Positions 7,999 through 10,904 of a DNA stretch of 10,904 bases are shown in pieces. This stretch comes from JANPEZ01 sp031423155 (lineage in GTDB: Bacteria > Actinomycetota > UBA4738 > HRBIN12), in NCBI GenBank assembly GCA_031423155.1, contig JANPEZ010000065.1:1-10904 (forward strand), given 5' to 3'. Made by a program: the position numbers and the translations under genes. The notes under the pieces were generated by a model. It was not told the DNA's origin, searched no databases, and was given only the letters and a program-made list of their open reading frames with translations. Each line of letters begins with the position of its first letter. The stretch's first letter is position 1.

Positions 7999-9435
7999 TT
8001 AAGTAGACCCCTGAAGCGGAAGCGTCATGCCGAAGATCAATCGTCCGTCCTCGACGGTGGCAGTTGCCTCTCCGCCCTGGGCGCGCAACACACCGCGAGC
8101 CACGAAGAGGCCGATCTTGCTTCCCGCGCCGGTCCCGGGCCTTCGCGGGATGTAGAGGGACTCAGCGGCCGCCGGATCCAGGTCACCGGCCCCCGCTCTG
8201 GAGACCACGAGATCGAGCCGCCCGTCTCTCACGCCGCCCTCGATCCGGATCGGCCCCTCGCGAGCCCACCAGACCTGAGATTCGATGAAGGCGAGCAAGG
8301 TGGTCTTGAGCCTAGCCGGATCCACGAGCACGGTCTCCCCCAACTCGGTCCATTCGATCTCGGGGTGTTCGGGATCGCGGCGAAGGTTCTCGGATATCTC
8401 GTGGATGAGCTTGTCCAGCTCGACGCGCTCGGGAAACACCTCCAGGCGGCCGGCTACGACGCGAGCGGCGTCCACCAACTGGCGCACGATCGTGTCCATC
8501 CTGTCGGCGTCGTAGACGATGCCCCGCATCATCATCGCGCGCTGCTCGTCTGAGATCGCTTCCCACCGCTTCTCCAGGGCATAGCCGAAGCCCTTCATGG
8601 CGGTCAGTGGCGAGCGGATGTCGTGGGCGGACGCGGCGATGATCGTTTCGAGCGCGTCGGGTGCCGACTGGCGAAGACGGCGGGCCCACTCGAACAGGCA
8701 CACCGTGGCCGCCGAAGCCAGGTTCAAGGACTCGGCTCTCCCGGAGTGCGGAACCCTGACGCTCCCGTCGCAGAGGGCTACGACCTCGGCGGGAAGACCG
8801 TGGGTCTCGTTGCCGAACACGAATGCCACCGACCCGGCCAGGTCCACGTCGTAGATCTCGCGCTCCCCGTCGGCCGCCATGGCGAGCACCTTGTAGCCGG
8901 CGCTTCGCAGATGCGTGATGGCCTCGGGCGTCTCCACCCCCCGTATGACCGGCAGGTGGAAGAGCGAACCAGCGCTTGCCCGGACCGCCTTGGGGTTGTA
9001 GACGTCGACCGAGGTGGATGAGAAGACGACCCCTGCAGCGCCGGCGGCATCTGCCGAGCGGAGTGCGGTCCCGGCGTTTCCGGGATCGCGCACCTCGTGA
9101 AGGAGGGCGACGCAGCCTTCGGCGGGCAGCTCGGCAAGATCCACATCGATGAACCCAGCCACCCCGACAAGCCCTTGCGGGGTAACCGTGGAGGTGAGCT
9201 TGGTGATCACGTCCTGACCGACCAGAACGACCTCAGTGCCCGACTCACGGGCGCGGACCACCAAGGGATCCAGGTCATCGGTGCAGAACAGGGTGCGGAT
9301 TCGGCCGGGGTCGGCCAGCGCCTCGCCGACGGCCTGAGCCCCTTCGACGAGGAAGGCTCGATCCTCCTCGCGGAACGCGCGCTTCTTCAGTCGTGCGGCG
9401 GCTGCGACCTTCGGGTTCTTGATGGAAGTGATCAC
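7999..9435 (-). CDS. Fusion protein: SpoU/TrmH-family RNA 2'-O-methyltransferase + histidine-kinase-like C-terminal module
   Basis: The protein has 478 residues from GTG 9433-9435. That start is preceded by an AGGGGGG and lies 61 bases after rplT; the frame stays open to 9522 inside rplT. Residues 1-250 are a SpoU-class (TsnR/RlmB-like) methyltransferase. It has a substrate-binding domain (FLVEGAQAVGEAL) and the three knot motifs: PGNAGTALRSADAAG (118-132, N120, R126), FVFGNETHGL (205-214) and SLNLASAATVCLFEW (236-250). After about 12 residues a HisKA/DHp domain begins (SAHDIRSPLTAMKGF, phospho-acceptor H271), followed by an ATPase-like region at about 340-475. The G2 box is recognisable (GTGAGSKIGLFVARG to QGGE). 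The N box lacks its Asn (ESQVWWAR around 385-392), and the G1 DxGxG is RAGAG (413-417). There is no transmembrane segment, so it is cytosolic. An RNA modification enzyme regulated by, or scaffolding, a kinase-like domain is inference. Confidence 0.9.
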   Translation of the reverse strand: MITSIKNPKVAAAARLKKRAFREEDRAFLVEGAQAVGEALADPGRIRTLFCTDDLDPLVVRARESGTEVVLVGQDVITKLTSTVTPQGLVGVAGFIDVDLAELPAEGCVALLHEVRDPGNAGTALRSADAAGAAGVVFSSTSVDVYNPKAVRASAGSLFHLPVIRGVETPEAITHLRSAGYKVLAMAADGEREIYDVDLAGSVAFVFGNETHGLPAEVVALCDGSVRVPHSGRAESLNLASAATVCLFEWARRLRQSAPDALETIIAASAHDIRSPLTAMKGFGYALEKRWEAISDEQRAMMMRGIVYDADRMDTIVRQLVDAARVVAGRLEVFPERVELDKLIHEISENLRRDPEHPEIEWTELGETVLVDPARLKTTLLAFIESQVWWAREGPIRIEGGVRDGRLDLVVSRAGAGDLDPAAAESLYIPRRPGTGAGSKIGLFVARGVLRAQGGEATATVEDGRLIFGMTLPLQGST

Positions 9436-9453
9436 CGCCGCAAACCCCCCTGT

Positions 9454-9469
9454 CTCGCCTCTCGGCAAG
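9454..9469 (-). other. Small hairpin between rplT and the methyltransferase fusion gene
   Basis: On the coding strand CTTGCC-GAGA-GGCGAG forms a six-base stem (one G-U pair) with a GNRA tetraloop. It lies in the 61-base gap between the rplT stop (9497) and GTG 9435, just before the G-rich ribosome binding site. It has no U tract. It could be a processing or attenuation element, or nothing. Confidence 0.2.
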
Positions 9470-9496
9470 TCTACGGTGCCCCGGCGGGCCGGTTGG

Positions 9497-9865
9497 CTAC
9501 TTCGCCTTGGCCGTGAGCGCATCCTGGGCCGAGTCGACCAGGCCCTTGAACGCCGTGGGGTCGTTGACGGCCATGTCGGCCAGGATCTTGCGATCCACCT
9601 CGATCCCGGCGAGCTTCAGACCGTTCATGAACCTCGAATAGGAGATCCCGTGCGGTCGGACGCCGGCACCGATGCGGGCTATCCAGAGCCTGCGGAACTG
9701 CGCCTTGCGGTCGCGACGGTCGCGGTAGGCGTACACACCCGAATGGATGACCTGCTCGTTGGCCATCTTGAAGCGCTTGCGACGCCCGCCCGTGTACCCC
9801 TTGGCAGCCTCGAGGATCTCGCGGCGCTTCTTCTTCGCGTGGACCGATCGTTTCACCCGAGCCAT
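9497..9865 (-). CDS. rplT: 50S ribosomal protein L20
   Basis: L20 is a primary 23S rRNA-binding protein needed for early 50S assembly. The 122 residues include the canonical start MARVKRSVHAKKKRREILEA, GYTGGRRKRFKMANEQVIHS, the YRDRRDRKAQFRRLWIARI core and GISYSRFMNGLK. The length is normal with a short C-terminal tail rich in Ala and Lys. The ATG at 9863-9865 follows the rpmI stop by four bases, and a GGAAGGTGA ribosome binding site overlaps that stop, so L35 and L20 are coupled. In other phyla L20 represses its own operon by binding the leader; no such leader mimic was recognised here. Confidence 0.98.
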   Translation of the reverse strand: MARVKRSVHAKKKRREILEAAKGYTGGRRKRFKMANEQVIHSGVYAYRDRRDRKAQFRRLWIARIGAGVRPHGISYSRFMNGLKLAGIEVDRKILADMAVNDPTAFKGLVDSAQDALTAKAK

Positions 9866-9869
9866 GGCT

Positions 9870-10061
9870 TCACCTTCCCAGCAGGCGCTTGACGGACGTG
9901 CGCTCCGCCGACACCTCGGACATGCCTTCGACCCGCCTGCGGCGGCTTCCGGACTTCTTGGTCAACATATGGTTGCCGGTCGCCTTGCGGTGCAGCACCT
10001 TCCCGTTCCGGGTTATCCGGAACCGCTTGGCGGTGGCGCGGTGGGTCTTCATCTTGGGCAT
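9870..10061 (-). CDS. rpmI: 50S ribosomal protein L35
   Basis: This is a small basic 50S protein of 63 residues, the normal size. The sequence is a standard L35: MPKMKTHRATAKRFRITRNG, then a KATGNHMLTKKSGSRRRR core and a C-terminal VKRLLGR. The ATG at 10059-10061 follows the infC stop by five bases. A GAAGGA Shine-Dalgarno eight bases upstream includes the end of infC. The infC-rpmI-rplT order is one of the most conserved bacterial operons and supports all three calls. Confidence 0.98.
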   Translation of the reverse strand: MPKMKTHRATAKRFRITRNGKVLHRKATGNHMLTKKSGSRRRRVEGMSEVSAERTSVKRLLGR

Positions 10062-10066
10062 CGCTT

Positions 10067-10627
10067 CTATCCTTCGGCTTCTGCGCTCGCCTCTGCGGGC
10101 GCTTCTGGGACCGGCTTGGGTTCCTTCTCCGGCTGCTTCTTGGTCGGGGCGATCACCATGATCATGTTTCGCCCGTCCTGCTTCGGCGCCGCGTCGACGA
10201 CCGCGAGGTCCTTCAGATCCTCTACGAGCCGGTCCAAGATCTTGCGACCGAGCTCGGTGTGGGCCATCTCGCGGCCTCGGAACATGATCGTCACCTTGAC
10301 CCGCGATCCCGCCTTCAGGAACCGGATGACGTGACCCTTCTTGGTCGCGTAGTCATGCGGATCGATCTTCGGGCGGAACTTGATCTCTTTGACCTCGATG
10401 CGGGACTGCTTCTTGCGGGCTTCCTTCTGGCGGATGTCCTGTTCGTACTTGTACTTGCCGTAGTCCATGATCCTGCAGACCGGTGGATCGGCCTGCGGAG
10501 CCACTTCTACGAGATCCAGATCGAGGTCACGTGCCTGCTGCAGCGCGTCTTGCGTGGAGACCACGCCTATCTGCGCTCCGTCGGCTCCGACCAGGCGCAC
10601 CTGAGGTGCCCTGATCCGATCATTGAT
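10067..10627 (-). CDS. infC: Translation initiation factor IF-3 with an ATC start codon
   Basis: IF3 binds the 30S subunit, blocks premature 50S joining and proofreads the start codon. The protein has 186 residues from ATC 10625-10627. The N-domain begins INDRIRAPQVRLVG, followed by DLDLVEVAP, PPVCRIMDYGKYKYEQ, the lysine-rich linker, VKEIKFRPKIDPHDY, the C-domain KKGHVIRFLKAGSRVKVTI and FRGREMAH, and KQDGRNMIMVIAP. A Pro/Glu/Ala tail of about 21 residues (166-186) is a lineage-type extension. In this frame a stop lies at 10652-10654, and no ATG, GTG or TTG occurs before GTG 10598-10600. That GTG would delete the conserved INxxIRxP segment. ATC 10627 restores it and has AGGA seven bases upstream. 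Rare start codons in infC are known from E. coli (AUU), where they let IF3 repress its own translation. The same control here is inference. Confidence 0.93.
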   Translation of the reverse strand: MNDRIRAPQVRLVGADGAQIGVVSTQDALQQARDLDLDLVEVAPQADPPVCRIMDYGKYKYEQDIRQKEARKKQSRIEVKEIKFRPKIDPHDYATKKGHVIRFLKAGSRVKVTIMFRGREMAHTELGRKILDRLVEDLKDLAVVDAAPKQDGRNMIMVIAPTKKQPEKEPKPVPEAPAEASAEAEG

Positions 10628-10638
10628 TCGCGGATCCT
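10625..10638 (-). promoter_or_regulatory. infC ribosome binding site and rare ATC initiation codon
   Basis: On the coding strand AGGA (10638-10635), a seven-base spacer and ATC (10627-10625) form a normally spaced initiation region with a discriminated start codon. This is the likely site of IF3 autoregulation. It overlaps the end of a possible ten-codon upstream reading frame (10620-10652). Confidence 0.7.
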
Positions 10639-10723
10639 GTGAGACCCCGCATCACCTCTTTCGAAAACGAAGCACCGGGATCGGCCGGCGCTTGGGCGAA
10701 CCTGCGTTGAGCACGTCACGGAG

Positions 10724-10753
10724 AGTATAGGGGCCGGTTCCGACACACGTCGA
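10724..10753 (-). promoter_or_regulatory. Candidate sigma70-type promoter for the infC operon
   Basis: On the coding strand the -10 box is TATACT (10729-10724, five of six consensus bases). The -35 box is TCGACG (10753-10748, four of six), with an 18-base spacer. Transcription would start near 10717, giving a leader of about 90 bases before the infC ATC. The leader contains a short hairpin, CTTCG-TTTT-CGAAAG (about 10672-10658). The promoter lies just after the stop of the preceding gene, which supports independent transcription of the translation operon. Confidence 0.6.
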
Positions 10754-10758
10754 CCCGC

Positions 10759-10860
10759 TCACCAGTCGGGTTCCAGTGGGCGCCCGTAGGCATCCTGGAG
10801 GCGTTGTGTGTCGAGCTCGGTCGTCGCCCCGTCCTCGAACTCGTGGGGGCGGCGAGGGGT
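10759..10860 (-). CDS. C-terminal fragment of an unrecognised protein (5' end lost in low-complexity sequence)
   Basis: A stop-free reading frame ends in TGA at 10759-10761. Its last 33 residues include HEFEDGATTELDTQRLQDAY and end GRPLEPDW, which looks like a soluble, acidic protein C-terminus rather than random translation. I do not recognise the family. The frame runs upstream into a Pro-rich translation of the terminal G tract, which I do not trust. The position before infC and the direction match the operon; thrS and small DUF genes are common here in bacteria, but neither is recognisable. Confidence 0.45.
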   Translation of the reverse strand, partial: TPRRPHEFEDGATTELDTQRLQDAYGRPLEPDW

Positions 10861-10904
10861 GGGGGGCGGGGTGGGGGTGGGGTGGGGGTGGGGGGGGGGG
10901 GGGG
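10861..10904. repeat. G-rich low-complexity contig end
   Basis: The last 44 bases are almost only G with a few T and one C, ending in 15 consecutive G (10890-10904). This is unlike anything else in the window. It fits polyG read artefacts or a collapsed assembly end better than biology. If real, it could form G-quadruplexes or encode a Pro-rich stretch on the minus strand. Confidence 0.75.

Noticed and set aside
7991..8000. Perfect palindrome AAGGGCCCTT between the fusion gene and pheS
   Set aside because: Ten bases is short, no second copy with matching context was found, and it partly spans the stop codon; kept only as a note, not as an operator.
10650..10652. ATG at 10652 as the true infC start
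   Set aside because: It is in a different frame from IF3 and terminates after ten codons; its GAGGTG is also too close to serve as a normal ribosome site.

Overview
The window is high-GC bacterial DNA that is coding almost end to end. It most resembles an actinomycetote (Actinomycetota), probably a lineage outside the well-studied genera. IF3 carries a stretch very like mycobacterial IF3 (KKGHVIRFLKAGSRVKVTI). The order infC-rpmI-rplT-rRNA methyltransferase-pheS-pheT, followed by an arginine gene and later an alkyladenine glycosylase, is as I recall it a stretched-out actinobacterial arrangement. Here it is compacted.

Layout: on the + strand, 3-1241 is the 3' part of a class A penicillin-binding protein with a C-terminal PASTA domain. 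Everything else reads leftwards on the - strand as one tight array, probably one long operon. From right to left it holds the C-terminus of an unrecognised protein (stop at 10759-10761), a candidate promoter (10724-10753), infC with an apparent ATC start, rpmI, rplT, a two-domain protein joining a SpoU/TrmH-family RNA 2'-O-methyltransferase to a histidine-kinase-like module, pheS, pheT, argF, polX and the glycosylase gene mpg. Gaps range from an ATGA overlap (pheS/pheT) to about 60 bases. mpg converges on the PBP gene and overlaps its 3' end by 38 bases. The last ~45 bases are G-rich, end in 15 G, and look like a read or contig-end artefact.

Function: the right half is translation machinery (IF3, L35, L20, an rRNA/tRNA modification enzyme, both PheRS subunits). 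The left half adds arginine synthesis (ornithine carbamoyltransferase) and a base-excision-repair pair (PolX with PHP nuclease, and alkyladenine glycosylase).

Most interesting points: (1) the continuous RNA methyltransferase-histidine kinase fusion, whose DHp domain has an intact His box while its ATPase domain has a degenerate N box and G1 box; (2) mpg has no ATG/GTG/TTG start that preserves its conserved N-terminus, yet lies in the -1 frame of polX with a correctly phased GGGCCCT heptamer two codons before the polX stop; (3) infC apparently initiates at ATC; (4) a 12-bp hairpin lies just after the PBP stop, inside mpg. No tRNA, rRNA, CRISPR array, insertion sequence or phage gene was seen.
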